In this document: piece by piece, positions 27,901 through 37,374 of the stretch | Layout: each line of letters begins with the position of its first letter | How positions within the stretch are numbered: the first letter of the stretch is position 1 | Origin: Mangrovibacillus cuniculi | Lineage (GTDB): Bacteria; Bacillota; Bacilli; Bacillales; R1DC41 | NCBI RefSeq assembly: GCF_015482585.1 | Contig: NZ_CP049742.1 | Span: 1,911,277 to 1,975,276 of the forward strand | Direction of reading: 5' to 3' | Length of the DNA stretch: 64,000 nucleotides | Notes under the pieces: generated by a model | The model's database searches: none | What the model was told of the DNA's origin: nothing | What the model saw: the letters and a program-made list of their open reading frames with translations, nothing else | Position numbers and translations under genes: made by a program

Positions 27901-27962
27901 TACTCATCTAAGTGCAGACCACATCACGTGGTCAACGATGAGTTGTTACTGATCACGTAACA
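27901..27962. repeat. terminator-linked palindrome, copy next to the lipoprotein terminator
   Basis: TACTCATCTAAG, then GACCACATCACGTGGTC, then GATGAGT, then GTTACTGATCACGTAAC, running into the A-run of the terminator at 27962. The outer arms ACTCATC/GATGAGT have changed in a compensated way relative to ACTCAGT/ACTGAGT at 3731 and ACTCGGT/ACCGAGT at 51023, so pairing is kept. Confidence 0.85.
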
Positions 27963-27995
27963 AAAAAGCTGCCAGAGGATTCCTGGCAGCTTTCC
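27962..27995 (-). terminator. terminator of the lipoprotein gene
   Basis: Minus-strand stem AAAGCTGCCAG with CTGGCAGCTTTTTT (a 6-nt loop), 7 bp past the stop codon. Confidence 0.9.
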
Positions 27996-28001
27996 AACAA
28001 T

Positions 28002-28508
28002 TTATTTACTTACATCAGATGAACGTAACATGGTTACCATTGTTTTCACACTAGAAAGAATAGTATCTCCACTTGACTCAGTAGTTACTTTAACTCCTCC
28101 TCGTCCTATAATGATTCGATATCGATCATCCTCGATAGAATCAATAAACGAATAGTAATATCCTTCATCTGTTTCCTTTACTGTTGAGAGTGTAACATTC
28201 TCTCTCCTACTTTTTTCTTCTTCATAGAGAGATTTACTAAATTCATCTTCAAATGGATTAAAGAAGACAATATATGTTTGATTATTTCCTTCTAATATAA
28301 TATTACTAGGTGAAGTTTCTATAATTTTCACATTAGAAGGCAAATGAAAACTTAATCCTTCTGTTGATTCATTTGGTGCAGCAACTTCAATAGTTGATGG
28401 CTCTTCTAAAATAGACTTTGATCCCTTTAGCTGATCTTCCACGCTTCCTTGACAACCAGCTAAAAATAGTATGGTAAGTAAGGCGAATAGCCCTTTTCCT
28501 TTCAACAT
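28002..28508 (-). CDS. putative lipoprotein
   Basis: 168 residues beginning MLKGKGLFALLTILFLAGCQGS: a lipoprotein signal peptide with lipobox LAGC, Cys19 being the lipid-modified residue. The mature part is a small, mostly beta, acidic domain (FHLPSNVKIIETSPSNIILE) resembling secreted stress or PepSY-like proteins, but I do not recognise a named family. The ATG at 28508 is preceded by GGAGGGAG; the frame is open 44 codons further upstream without a credible start. It lies 106 bp after the DUF84 gene on the same strand. Confidence 0.75.
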   Translation of the reverse strand: MLKGKGLFALLTILFLAGCQGSVEDQLKGSKSILEEPSTIEVAAPNESTEGLSFHLPSNVKIIETSPSNIILEGNNQTYIVFFNPFEDEFSKSLYEEEKSRRENVTLSTVKETDEGYYYSFIDSIEDDRYRIIIGRGGVKVTTESSGDTILSSVKTMVTMLRSSDVSK

Positions 28509-28614
28509 TCTCCAAACTCCCTCCAACCCTTGACTACAATATATGTTAATCATAGCGTTTTCATAGAATGCATGCAATAAGAGGTTGTCGAAAATTGGAG
28601 AAAGAGAGGAATAT

Positions 28615-29121
28615 TTAGCGACTTTCTTCCCATTGACCAATCAGTGGAAGTACCACTTGAACAAATAAATCTGTACGTTTCACTCGATTATTTGTCAGAA
28701 TCCCAGCTATACCTTCTTGGTGTTTTGTATTCTGTCTATTCCAAAATTGATCTACCAGTGGACCTAACTCTTCACCAGCATGCAAGTGTTCATATAAAAA
28801 GTTTGGAAGTGGCAAGAGAAGGCCTCCAGCTACAAATAATTCGCCTGAGGAATGAACCAGCGCGCCCCAGTTGCACAGATAGTATGCGTCGTCCATAATG
28901 ACTATTCCAGCTTCTAATCCAATTCCAATATCATTCCCAATTACTGCCTGTTTCGCCCGATTAATGGCACCAAGCTTAGTCTCTTCATGTCCAATAGGTT
29001 GAGCAGAAACAAATGAGGGAATATCACTACCCTGTACTTCTATTTTGTATTCACACGAAATAAATGCATTTGTTACTGCTTCTATTTTTGTAGGGTTCTT
29101 GGAGCCTACCATCACTTTCAT
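28615..29121 (-). CDS. DUF84 family inosine/xanthosine triphosphatase
   Basis: 168 residues of the YjjX/DUF84 nucleoside-triphosphatase family, which hydrolyses non-canonical purine triphosphates such as ITP and XTP. The signature start MKVMVGSKNPTKIEAVTNAF carries the substrate-binding SxNPxK motif. QPIGHEETKLGAINRAKQA, IGLEAGIV and the C-terminal TNNRVKRTDLF match the family. It sits 13 bp after ytoP, probably in the same transcript. Confidence 0.85.
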   Translation of the reverse strand: MKVMVGSKNPTKIEAVTNAFISCEYKIEVQGSDIPSFVSAQPIGHEETKLGAINRAKQAVIGNDIGIGLEAGIVIMDDAYYLCNWGALVHSSGELFVAGGLLLPLPNFLYEHLHAGEELGPLVDQFWNRQNTKHQEGIAGILTNNRVKRTDLFVQVVLPLIGQWEESR

Positions 29122-29134
29122 ATTGGGAAACCTC

Positions 29135-30208
29135 TTACGCTTGGCTTTTAATGGTCTTCACAGTAGAAGCATCAGCCGATTTCACTAATTTCACAATTAA
29201 CTCTTTTGCTGCAGCATAATCATCTACATGAACGATAGAAGAGGACGTGTGAATGTATCGAGAGCAGATACCAATTACAGCACTTGGTACACCGTTGTTT
29301 GACATATGCACTCTACCTGCATCTGTTCCACCTTGGGAAACAAAGTATTGATAAGGAATTTTATTGCTTTCAGCAGTGTCTAATACAAATTCTCTCATTC
29401 CACGGTGTGTAACCATAGATCGATCTAGAATTCGAAGTAACGCACCTTCTCCAAGTCTTCCGAATTCTTTCGGATCGCCAGTCATATCATTTGCTGGAGA
29501 TGCATCTAAAGCAAAAAACAGATCTGGGTTAATCATATTTGCAGCAACTTGCGCTCCACGCAACCCAACCTCTTCTTGAACAGTAGCTCCAGAATACAGT
29601 GTGTTAGGCAGTGTTTCTCCTGCAACTTCTTGTAAAAGTTCCAAAGCAAGACCACAACCGTAACGGTTATCCCAAGCTTTCGCCATAATTTTCTTTGGAT
29701 TTGCCATTGGTGTAAATGGGCAAACCGGTGTAATCATTTGACCTGGTTTTACGCCAAGTGCTCTAGCGTCTTCTTCATTGTCTGCTCCAATATCGATTAA
29801 CATATTTTTAATATCCATCGGTTTTTGACGAATTTCTTCTGTTAATAAATGAGGTGGGATAGAGCTAATGACACCATCAATTGGTCCGTTCGTTGTCATG
29901 ACTTGAACTCTTTGTGCAAGCATTACTTGGTTCCACCATCCACCAAGCGTTTGGAATCTGATTAATCCTTGCTTAGTGATGGACGTAACCATAAACCCAA
30001 CTTCATCCATGTGTCCTGCAACCATAATAGTAGGTCCGTTTTCAGGTCCTTTTTTCAGTCCAAACACGCCACCAAGATTATCTTGAACTACTTCATCTGA
30101 AACTTTCGCTAACTCTTCTTTCATAAATTTACGAACTAGATGTTCTTGTCCAGGAACTCCCGGTAATTCTGTTAGTGTTTTAAATAAAGATAATGTTTTT
30201 TCATTCAT
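29135..30208 (-). CDS. ytoP: M42 family aminopeptidase YtoP
   Basis: 357-residue di-zinc aminopeptidase (glutamyl aminopeptidase / endoglucanase-like M42). Metal ligands are visible: [11 protein letters not shown] (His/Asp near 68), [15 protein letters not shown], the catalytic Glu pair in [27 protein letters not shown], and the final His in [16 protein letters not shown]. Cytoplasmic, expected to form a dodecameric shell and degrade peptides. Preceded on the opposite strand by ytzB. Confidence 0.94.
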   Translation of the reverse strand: MNEKTLSLFKTLTELPGVPGQEHLVRKFMKEELAKVSDEVVQDNLGGVFGLKKGPENGPTIMVAGHMDEVGFMVTSITKQGLIRFQTLGGWWNQVMLAQRVQVMTTNGPIDGVISSIPPHLLTEEIRQKPMDIKNMLIDIGADNEEDARALGVKPGQMITPVCPFTPMANPKKIMAKAWDNRYGCGLALELLQEVAGETLPNTLYSGATVQEEVGLRGAQVAANMINPDLFFALDASPANDMTGDPKEFGRLGEGALLRILDRSMVTHRGMREFVLDTAESNKIPYQYFVSQGGTDAGRVHMSNNGVPSAVIGICSRYIHTSSSIVHVDDYAAAKELIVKLVKSADASTVKTIKSQA

Positions 30209-30291
30209 TATGTAATCGTCCTTTCATGTGACTTACACATTGTATATTATTTGGTATACTTATAAATAGGTTAATAAAGGAGTTGTTGGTT

Positions 30292-30606
30292 GTGAAGAAT
30301 TCATCTTTTCTATTAGGTTTACTTGTTGGCTCTGTCAGTTCTGTTCTTGCATATCAAGTGACACAAAAAAAAGTAAATGCTTCTCCTGAAAAAGCACTTC
30401 AACGGGTAAAGAGTGCCTTTCAACAACATTATACGGTAACAGGCTCTTGGATTCACTTAAAGCCTGAAACATTGGTACGGGAAAAAATTGAGACATCCAT
30501 TTATAATGCTGGGCTTACAGTAAAAGATCAAGACACGATGAGATCTTTTTCCCTGCAACTAGATGCCTCTACTGGTGCTGTTATTTCTATACATTTAGAA
30601 AAGTAA
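30292..30606 (+). CDS. ytzB: YtzB, PepSY-domain membrane-anchored protein
   Basis: 104 residues. One N-terminal hydrophobic anchor (SSFLLGLLVGSVSSVLAY) is followed by a single PepSY-like domain (SPEKALQRVKSAFQQHYTVTG ... LDASTGAVISIHLEK). Likely extracytoplasmic; may inhibit a peptidase. The GTG at 30292 with AAAGGAG 9 bp upstream is the best start; TTG codons just before it overlap the spacer. Divergent from ytoP and followed by its own terminator. Confidence 0.88.
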   Translation: MKNSSFLLGLLVGSVSSVLAYQVTQKKVNASPEKALQRVKSAFQQHYTVTGSWIHLKPETLVREKIETSIYNAGLTVKDQDTMRSFSLQLDASTGAVISIHLEK

Positions 30607-30611
30607 GCTTT

Positions 30612-30655
30612 AAAAAGATGTCTAGATCGGGATTCCGATTTAGACATCTTTTTTG
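30612..30655 (+). terminator. ytzB terminator
   Basis: A 13-bp stem AAAAAGATGTCTA with TAGACATCTTTTT around a loop, then T-run; it starts 5 bp after the stop codon. Confidence 0.9.
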
Positions 30656-30684
30656 TTATATAAACAAAGAAAGCTTTTCATAGT

Positions 30685-31524
30685 TTATTCACGTTTAATG
30701 GATTCTTGTATCGTTCCATCAGATGAAAACTTCACCGCACGGAACACCGCGTCATGATAAAAAGTAAACCAAGCATCTTTTTCTATTTGAGGCTGTATGA
30801 ATCGTTGTTTTTGCTCAATGGATGTCATTGGATAATCGTCATAAGCTAGAACCCATAGCGGGGAAAAATGGGCATGCGTTGGCATCAGATCTCCCATATG
30901 AATGAGGTGTTCCCCTTCTGAAGAAATGGTAACTACACTGTGACCATTACTATGTCCACCTGTATGAGTCATTTTTAAGCCTTCTACAATGGTGATTTCT
31001 TCTTTAAATGTTTTCACTTGTTTTTCTATAGGTCGATAATTCTCTTCCCAGTATGTATTACGAGAACGGATATTAGGGTTTTGCATTTCGTTCCATTCTA
31101 CTTCGCTTATGTAAATTTCCGCATTGGGGAACATGCTAGTTCTTGTGCCACCTTGCATTTTAGAAAGTCCCAATACATGGTCAAAGTGCACATGTGTCAT
31201 ACATACAATATCAATGTCGTTTGGAGTTAATCCTAGAGACGTTAAGTCTTGTTCAACAAGTGATTCCTCTGACACACCATAGTTTCTTTGTTGTTTTTCT
31301 GTTAATAAATCGTTTCCTATGCCAGCTTCCAATAAAATATTTTTCCCTTCTACTTGAATAAGTAAAGGATCTGTTCTTAATGGAATTTGATTTTTTTCAT
31401 TGTGAGGATACTTTTTCGACCATAAAGGTTTAGGAACAACACCAAACATTGCCCCACCATCCATCTGAGTAATACCGCCGCGAAGCCAAGTTACAGCAAA
31501 TTTACCAATATGAAGCTTTTCCAT
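30685..31524 (-). CDS. ytnP: metallo-beta-lactamase fold lactonase YtnP
   Basis: 279 residues, MBL-fold hydrolase. The zinc motif [10 protein letters not shown] (near 107-116), [23 protein letters not shown] and a final FYHDAVF histidine give the full ligand set. B. subtilis YtnP degrades acyl-homoserine-lactone-type signals; lactonase activity here is inference from homology. The ATG at 31524 has GGAGGGG 7 bp upstream; eleven in-frame codons further upstream are not supported. Confidence 0.92.
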   Translation of the reverse strand: MEKLHIGKFAVTWLRGGITQMDGGAMFGVVPKPLWSKKYPHNEKNQIPLRTDPLLIQVEGKNILLEAGIGNDLLTEKQQRNYGVSEESLVEQDLTSLGLTPNDIDIVCMTHVHFDHVLGLSKMQGGTRTSMFPNAEIYISEVEWNEMQNPNIRSRNTYWEENYRPIEKQVKTFKEEITIVEGLKMTHTGGHSNGHSVVTISSEGEHLIHMGDLMPTHAHFSPLWVLAYDDYPMTSIEQKQRFIQPQIEKDAWFTFYHDAVFRAVKFSSDGTIQESIKRE

Positions 31525-31663
31525 CCTATCCCCTCCTATTACTATTGTATCACGCATGTAGGTATTTGGCAGAATATTTGCATTTCCCTACTTATTTAGT
31601 ATATGAGCTATAGACGTTATCTCGGGTTTCTTCTTTTCCATCCTCTGGCACACAAACAAAAAG

Positions 31664-31699
31664 AAAAAGGTACATTCAATAAAACGAATGTACCTTTTT
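31664..31699. terminator. bidirectional-type terminator in the trmB-ytnP gap
   Basis: AAAAAGGTACATTC pairs with GAATGTACCTTTTT. It lies downstream of trmB, beyond repeat copy 3, and is the likely end of the trmB transcript. The same GGTACATT stem core is used at 47165, 55028 and 59724. Confidence 0.85.
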
Positions 31700-31754
31700 C
31701 ACGTTATATTTGAGTTACTATTATTGCAGTATTAGTGCATTTACATAATAAATC

Positions 31755-32026
31755 TTTGGGATTGGAGCGGAAGGGGGCGACTCCTACGGGAAAGGTGGGT
31801 TACTGAGACCCCACAGGAGCGTACGCAAAGTGAGGCCGTGTCCAGCTGCAGGTGCGCAACCGCTCTGAAAAGTCCAAAAGCCCTCCGGTGCCTGAAGAGC
31901 TGCCTCCTCGGTCTTCCAAACTTTTCTGCCGCGGCTGAACGCGCGCCTTTCGCTTTTCGTAGTGGAAAGCGTCCCCCTGCAGCGGAAATCCCTGTGCAGT
32001 CACTTTTGGGTTTTGTCCAAGCCTCT
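31755..32026. repeat. GC-rich hairpin repeat, copy 3 (long form, inverted)
   Basis: Reverse orientation of the long form: begins TTTGGGATTGGAGCGGAAGG and ends GTGCAGTCACTTTTGGG, then TTTTGTCCAAGCCTCTTT. Very similar to copy 2 over its whole length, including the GAAGACCGAGGAGGCAGC inner segment. It abuts the stop codon of trmB (32035). Frames across it on both strands are artefacts. Confidence 0.9.
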
Positions 32027-32034
32027 TTCATTCC

Positions 32035-32682
32035 TTACTTTTCAGATGGGAACTTAGCTTCCACACGGTATATTCTATATCCTTGCGAAGAGAACTTCTC
32101 TTCGTATTCAGTCATGATATTACCTTCTATGTCACTTTTATGAAGGTCCAAACTTAACCAATTTAAACTTAAACCATACCACGAAAAACTTTTTAACGAG
32201 TATTCAAAGAGCCCTTGATTATCTGTCTTAAAATGAAGTTCCCCACCATCAACCAACACTTGCTTATATAAATCTAAAAAAGATTTATGTGTTAAACGAC
32301 GCTTTTCATGTCTAGTTTTTGGCCAAGGATCAGAAAAATTCAAGTAAACTCTGCCAATTTCTCCATCTGCAAAGAAATTAGTCAGTTCTCTTGCATCAAT
32401 ATTAATTAATTTAAAATTAGGAATGTCTTCATCAATAACTTTTTGTACTGCACTAACAATGACACTCTCATACATCTCAATACCAATGTAGTTTACTTCT
32501 GGATTTGCTTTTGCCATACCAGCTAAGAATTGTCCTTTACCAGTTCCTACCTCAATATGAATAGGGTGGTCGTTTCCAAAAAGTTCTTTCCATTTTCCTT
32601 TATAGTCGAATGGATTCGAAATCGCGATGGAGTTATGCTCCTGTAAGAAATCACTTGCCCAAGGCTTATGACGTAATCTCAT
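32035..32682 (-). CDS. trmB: tRNA (guanine-N7-)-methyltransferase
   Basis: 215-residue SAM-dependent methylase forming m7G46 in tRNA. Motif I is [16 protein letters not shown] (about 40-55), followed by [11 protein letters not shown]. The [18 protein letters not shown] block (about 116-133) is the TrmB catalytic signature. The ATG at 32682 has GAGGTGAA upstream; three earlier codons (GTG start) would overlap it. B. subtilis name ytmQ. Confidence 0.95.
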   Translation of the reverse strand: MRLRHKPWASDFLQEHNSIAISNPFDYKGKWKELFGNDHPIHIEVGTGKGQFLAGMAKANPEVNYIGIEMYESVIVSAVQKVIDEDIPNFKLINIDARELTNFFADGEIGRVYLNFSDPWPKTRHEKRRLTHKSFLDLYKQVLVDGGELHFKTDNQGLFEYSLKSFSWYGLSLNWLSLDLHKSDIEGNIMTEYEEKFSSQGYRIYRVEAKFPSEK

Positions 32683-32777
32683 CTCGTTCACCTCTATGAA
32701 GAATAATTAAAAAGGGAACACACACACTATGGTTATGTCCCCAAATGGTTCAAATTGAAATCGAAAGGAAGAATAAT

Positions 32778-33062
32778 ATGCCTTTACAAACATCTGATCA
32801 AGTACGCTTACTAGCAGATCTTTTGCAAAACCAACAAACCGATTGTTGTGGATCTAATCAAGAATGTGAGCAAATGGAAAGGCTAGTCCAATCTTTATTG
32901 TCTAATCCAAATACCGAACAAGAAATGAAATCAATACTGGAAGATATTTCTGTTTATAGTAAATCCGGTAGCACTTCTCAACAATTAGATCAACATATCT
33001 CTTCTTATCAATCTAATCTTGGAGATTGGGCTACACAATTGAACAACCATTATAAATTATAA
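32778..33062 (+). CDS. ytzH: YtzH-like protein
   Basis: 94 residues, soluble, Gln/Asn-rich, starting MPLQTSDQVRLLADLLQNQQ, with a CCGSNQECEQMERL segment containing the characteristic cysteines. Matches the YtzH family by sequence and by position between trmB and ytmP. Function unknown. The ATG at 32778 follows GAAAGGAAG; 11 upstream in-frame codons are not needed. Its last 6 bp overlap the convergent ytmP. Confidence 0.85.
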   Translation: MPLQTSDQVRLLADLLQNQQTDCCGSNQECEQMERLVQSLLSNPNTEQEMKSILEDISVYSKSGSTSQQLDQHISSYQSNLGDWATQLNNHYKL

Positions 33063-33836
33063 GCATTTTTCTAAAAAGGCGAGACTACTTTTCACTTCGT
33101 GGTCTCGATTTTGTTCTTTAGACCACTGGATGGAAAGTAATGTTTGACCTATCATGTACCACTTTAATCGAAGCAAGAGGCTTTCATTCATATCTAAACC
33201 ATAATGATGTAACCAATCAGCCCACTCGTCTTTTTCTACATACCAATATAAAATCATACTTAAATCTAAAGCATGGTCCGCAATTACGGCGCCTTCCCAA
33301 TCAATCAAATATAATTGGTTCGCCTCAGTTAACAGCCAGTTGTTATGATTTAAGTCTCCATGGCATACTACCAAATCCTCCGTATACACTTCATCTACAT
33401 GTTGATCTAGATAACTCAATGCAGCTTGAACGCTTGGATGTAGCACAACTTCTTTCGTTAGAGTCGTCTCGATTTGCATCAACATTTCATAAGGCGTGTA
33501 CGGTTGTTTCCCAATGCGCTTTAACATCGTTAACAAAGGCTTAGATTGATGTATTTTACTTAGAAGGTCACCAACAAGCGGCATACGCATATCAGCAGGC
33601 TTTAATTCTCTACCTTCAAGCCACTCTTGTGCTGTAATGACGTCCCCACTTTCTAGTCGTTTCGTCCAGACAAGTTTAGGAACAATTCCCTCCGCGGACA
33701 GAACCGCAATAAACGGGGAAGCATTGCGCTTTAAGAAAAGCTTTTGATCATCATGTATAGCAAAGAACGCTTCTCCAGTCGCTCCGCCAGCCGGGATTAT
33801 CTCCCATCCCTGTCCAAATAAATAGTCCAACTTCAT
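33057..33836 (-). CDS. ytmP: phosphotransferase-family protein YtmP
   Basis: 259 residues of the aminoglycoside phosphotransferase / choline kinase fold. The catalytic loop is CHGDLNHNNWLL (near 160-171) and the metal-binding motif is LIDWEGAVIADHALDLS (near 178). It is likely a small-molecule kinase; the substrate is unknown and antibiotic resistance is not implied. Convergent with ytzH, overlapping by 6 bp. Confidence 0.88.
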   Translation of the reverse strand: MKLDYLFGQGWEIIPAGGATGEAFFAIHDDQKLFLKRNASPFIAVLSAEGIVPKLVWTKRLESGDVITAQEWLEGRELKPADMRMPLVGDLLSKIHQSKPLLTMLKRIGKQPYTPYEMLMQIETTLTKEVVLHPSVQAALSYLDQHVDEVYTEDLVVCHGDLNHNNWLLTEANQLYLIDWEGAVIADHALDLSMILYWYVEKDEWADWLHHYGLDMNESLLLRLKWYMIGQTLLSIQWSKEQNRDHEVKSSLAFLEKCL

Positions 33837-34012
33837 TCACCTTCGTTTATTCCGCTTAAAGCGTTAATATCATACCGTCTTTTGCCTTGTAGCATGTGTA
33901 ACAAAAAAAAGCAATTGAGGACAAAGATACCCCAAAAGCCACCTTACATCATATTATCGTTTCTGGCAACCTTTCGTCAAGAAGTTTCGACATAAACCTG
34001 TCAAAAACACCC

Positions 34013-36079
34013 TTATGTTTTCACGACAATAAATTCAGGACCTTGTACCTGTTTATCTATAAACACATTGTTGGAAGCGTTCGATAGCGTAAACAATACT
34101 TCTCCCTCATAGATTGGTACATTCACTTTATTTCTCCCAACCGTACAAAAGAAGGAAAGTGTTTCCCCGTTACCGTTGGTTAATTGCCATGATATCCATT
34201 TTTCTTGATGATGGATCCCAATAGGAAGAGATTTACTCTCTGGTTCCCAGAAAACAGAAAAGTTATTTCTTACTTTTAATGCTAGTTTTACTTTTTGTAT
34301 ATAGCTGAGATTATGCACAGCTAAATCCCAATCTACTTGATTAATACTATCAGGAGATTGGTAACTATTCTCTACTCCTTCTTTAGTCCGAAAGAATTCC
34401 TGACCAGCATGGAGAAAAGGGATCCCATTAGAAAAAATAACTAAGCAAGTTGCTAAAAGGTGTCGTAATTTCCTCTCTTCTTCGTTTAAGTATGGAGCTG
34501 CCAGTGAAAATTTATCCCACAGTGTGTAATTATCATGACATTCTACATAATTAACTGCTTGATGAAATGGTAGATAGTGATCTTGTCGTAAAAAGTGTTT
34601 ATACAATAACTCTAACTGGTCCGTAACACCTAACGCAATTCCATGCGACAACTCCTCAAATGTATTCCCTTTAATCATGTCTCGAAATCGATCATGGAAG
34701 AAGTACATGCCTGGAACCTGGCTTGCATGGTATGTGGTCGTTTTCTTTTCTTGCGGAAGCTCTGTTGGTAAATCCCAGCCTTCTCCTAACAGTAATAAAG
34801 AAGGAGCCTCCTCATCACGCCATTTAATTATTTCATTTGTCATATCTAAGTCAAAAATACCTAATAAATCAAACCTATATCCATCTACATGATAAGTAGA
34901 ATACCAATAGCGGAGGGATTGTAAAATAAACTGTCTTACCATTCGTCTTTCTGTAGCAACATCATTTCCAACACCCGTCCCATCAGATGGGGTTCCATGA
35001 ATGTTATGTCTAAAAAAGTAGCCTGGAACAATCTTCTCAAAGGCTGACAATTCTCTATCATACACATGATTGTACACCACATCGACAATAACCCCTATAC
35101 CATTGTCATGCATAACATCTACAAGCTTTTTAAACTCTTCCATTGTATGAAAAGCATCAGAAGGGATAGAGCCGTAAGCATTCTTCAGGGAATTGAAATA
35201 AAGTGGATTGTACCCCCAATTATACGCTTCTAAACCATTCTCATCGTCCACTCCGAAGAATGAGTTGATTGGTAATAGTTCCACATGAGTGATACCTAAA
35301 TCTTTCAAGTAATTTAACCCTGTAGAAAAAGATTTGTTATGGGAATGAACGGTGTTTGATTCTACAAATCCATTAAAAATGGCTTTTTGCTTTACTCCAC
35401 TATTAGGATGTATGGTCCAATCTCGTAAATGAACCTCATAAATAATAGGAGTATGGTGAGCATTCTCTAACTTAGAAGGTGCTATCCAATCAGAAAAATC
35501 TTTTATTATTCCAAATTCATTATTAGGAGTTGTGCATACTGCAAATGGATCCACAGTCTCATACCAAACTAGGTTGTGTTTACAAAGGAATGTATATTTA
35601 ATTCCTGAAAGGTTTTGGTTAATTTGAAAATTCCAAACACCTTTATCCTCTCGTTTTAAAGAATAATCCACTGTTTCAGAACTATACAAACGAACTTTTA
35701 CTTCTGTAGCTGTAGGACTCCACAACTTAAAAATTGTGGTTTCCGTATCTACCCAAACTCCGAATCTTTCTTCGTTCGAATGCCACTTCTCATCAAAATC
35801 ACTTGTTCTAACCACAGCACCTACCTGAACATCTACACTAGTTTGTATGTCATCCTGAATCCAAATTGTCTCTCCAAATTTCCATTCAAAATTCAGTTGT
35901 AAAATAAATTTCTTCGCGCCTTCCAACATCTCTGTATGAATAATGGGTAACGGAGTATCCGTCTTATGAACAAAAGTAAAAAAAGGGTTTCGATCTTTCA
36001 TATAATCAAATGGCATAATGACAGTTAGCGTGGTTAATGTATCTACAAAAACAGAATATGGACGATCTATTTTGAGCAT
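34013..36079 (-). CDS. amyX: type I pullulanase
   Basis: 688-residue GH13 debranching enzyme that cleaves alpha-1,6 links in pullulan and limit dextrins; no signal peptide, so intracellular. An N-terminal accessory region and a CBM48-like domain (about 100-190) precede the barrel. GH13 regions are visible as DVVYNHVYDR (I), GYRFDLLGIFD (II, nucleophile Asp), LLGEGWDLP (III, acid Glu) and VECHDNYTLWD (IV). The pullulanase signature YNWGYNPLYF is present. The start codon has an AAAGGAGC ribosome binding site. Lies downstream of the NERD-like gene. Confidence 0.94.
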   Translation of the reverse strand: MLKIDRPYSVFVDTLTTLTVIMPFDYMKDRNPFFTFVHKTDTPLPIIHTEMLEGAKKFILQLNFEWKFGETIWIQDDIQTSVDVQVGAVVRTSDFDEKWHSNEERFGVWVDTETTIFKLWSPTATEVKVRLYSSETVDYSLKREDKGVWNFQINQNLSGIKYTFLCKHNLVWYETVDPFAVCTTPNNEFGIIKDFSDWIAPSKLENAHHTPIIYEVHLRDWTIHPNSGVKQKAIFNGFVESNTVHSHNKSFSTGLNYLKDLGITHVELLPINSFFGVDDENGLEAYNWGYNPLYFNSLKNAYGSIPSDAFHTMEEFKKLVDVMHDNGIGVIVDVVYNHVYDRELSAFEKIVPGYFFRHNIHGTPSDGTGVGNDVATERRMVRQFILQSLRYWYSTYHVDGYRFDLLGIFDLDMTNEIIKWRDEEAPSLLLLGEGWDLPTELPQEKKTTTYHASQVPGMYFFHDRFRDMIKGNTFEELSHGIALGVTDQLELLYKHFLRQDHYLPFHQAVNYVECHDNYTLWDKFSLAAPYLNEEERKLRHLLATCLVIFSNGIPFLHAGQEFFRTKEGVENSYQSPDSINQVDWDLAVHNLSYIQKVKLALKVRNNFSVFWEPESKSLPIGIHHQEKWISWQLTNGNGETLSFFCTVGRNKVNVPIYEGEVLFTLSNASNNVFIDKQVQGPEFIVVKT

Positions 36080-36195
36080 AGAAGTAGCTCCTTTCTACAA
36101 TACATACTTCCATTCTAGCCACCGTCTCTAAAAAATAGCCATTTACCTTTCTTCTACTTTATTCTTTTACCCTGTCCGGTTTTACAGGCAATGTG

Positions 36196-37181
36196 TTATT
36201 CTTCTTTTTCAGCAGGACTTTCATCTACTTCCATCACAAAAGGATTGACTTCTTCGTCATGTAAAGGAGACCTCCTAAAGCTACTTGTCTGTGCATGTTT
36301 TAAAATGGCGTCCGCGGCACGAATTTGACTGTTCTTAATTGGCGACCTCATCTTTCGTTGTAGCATAAACCATTCCGGGTACGTTCGTTTATCTAATATG
36401 GTTAAATCAGTTGGGGGCTTGGGTAATCCACATATCCAGTTCTTGAGATAACAACTTTCTTTATAGGTAAATCCACTTGATGATGTTGAAAAATAGAGTG
36501 GACAATGCTTTCCATTCTGTTTAGGGCTACAACAGGATTTAACACTTTTGCAGATGAATCCCCAAACTTCTTTTCCCAAAACCTCTCCTTTGATCCTATA
36601 TAGGCTTCATTTTCTTTCCCTTCTAGAAAAACAATGCACCATACATCTGTTGGAGAGATCAAGATTGTGTGGCATTCCACAGGAGCCTTTTTTATTAATA
36701 AAATCGGTTCATATAAAACTAAAAAGGTATCTGGAAATCTTTGAAGCAAATATCGTAACGTAGGATCATATTGATATTTTCTATCCATGATAGATCGCTG
36801 TGTAAACGTTGAGCTGGCCCAAGTTAACTGAAAAGAATACAGTTGATCTAAGAAAAACTGCTTTAATTCTTCTTCCGTATCTGGTACATAACTTAAATGA
36901 GGTAAAAAGGTAAAAGCAGGTCTCTCTTCTCCTTTTTCTTCCACTGCACTATCGAGAAGTTTAGAAGGTTTTTTCTTCACAAATTCTCTCATTTTAGTAA
37001 AGAGACTAATTTTTGTTTCTTCCACGATAATGGTTTCATTCTCTGGCCATTCGTCCTTTAACCACATTTCTAAAAGAGCGTCCCAATGTTGTTTCTTTAA
37101 TCGTACATACTGTGATGGATAACGATAAATATCCATCTCATACCTTGATATATAATCTTGACATTTAATTAATTGTGCCAC
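36196..37181 (-). pseudogene. NERD-like domain gene, apparent single-base frameshift
   Basis: Two overlapping reading frames make one protein of about 328 residues. The first runs from GTG 37181 (AGGTGAT ribosome binding site) to a stop at 36402; the second continues it in the next frame to 36196. The switch falls at a run of five G/C (36413-36417): one extra base gives VDYPSPPTDLTILDKRTYPE. The span is two bases over a multiple of three, as expected for one missing base. The middle (VWCIVFLEGKENEAYIGSKE, then LNPVVALNRM) resembles a nuclease-related NERD domain. The tail is acidic. Either a true frameshift or a homopolymer sequencing error. Confidence 0.7.
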
Positions 37182-37289
37182 ACGTATCACCTAATTTCTT
37201 TTCAATCTATTAGTTGTATCGGCTTTTTGAATTCTTTCTACATATTCAAAATAATTACCATTTCTTACTATAGCAATCGACTCGAATAT

Positions 37290-37319
37290 TTGAAAGATAT
37301 CTTGTTATTTATGTACAAT
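37290..37319 (+). promoter_or_regulatory. SigA promoter of the cysteine synthase homologue
   Basis: TTGAAA (37290-37295), 18 bp, TACAAT (37314-37319), both close to consensus, 55 bp upstream of the start codon. Confidence 0.65.
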
Positions 37320-37374
37320 AAGTACTATAGAAAATGCATCAAACGAATCAGAGTATCTTGCAGGAGGAATTAGG

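Noticed and set aside
33140-33544. 134-codon plus-strand frame opposite ytmP
   Set aside because: Lies wholly within the ytmP kinase core on the other strand; composition is His/Leu-rich as expected from antisense reading.
33057-33836. Aminoglycoside resistance gene
   Set aside because: The fold matches, but the gene is the conserved Bacillus ytmP at its usual locus, with no mobile context.
36196-36579. Independent 127-codon gene downstream of the NERD-like gene
   Set aside because: Its first third is an out-of-frame reading of the upstream gene; only the part after 36417 makes sense, as the continuation of that gene after a frameshift.
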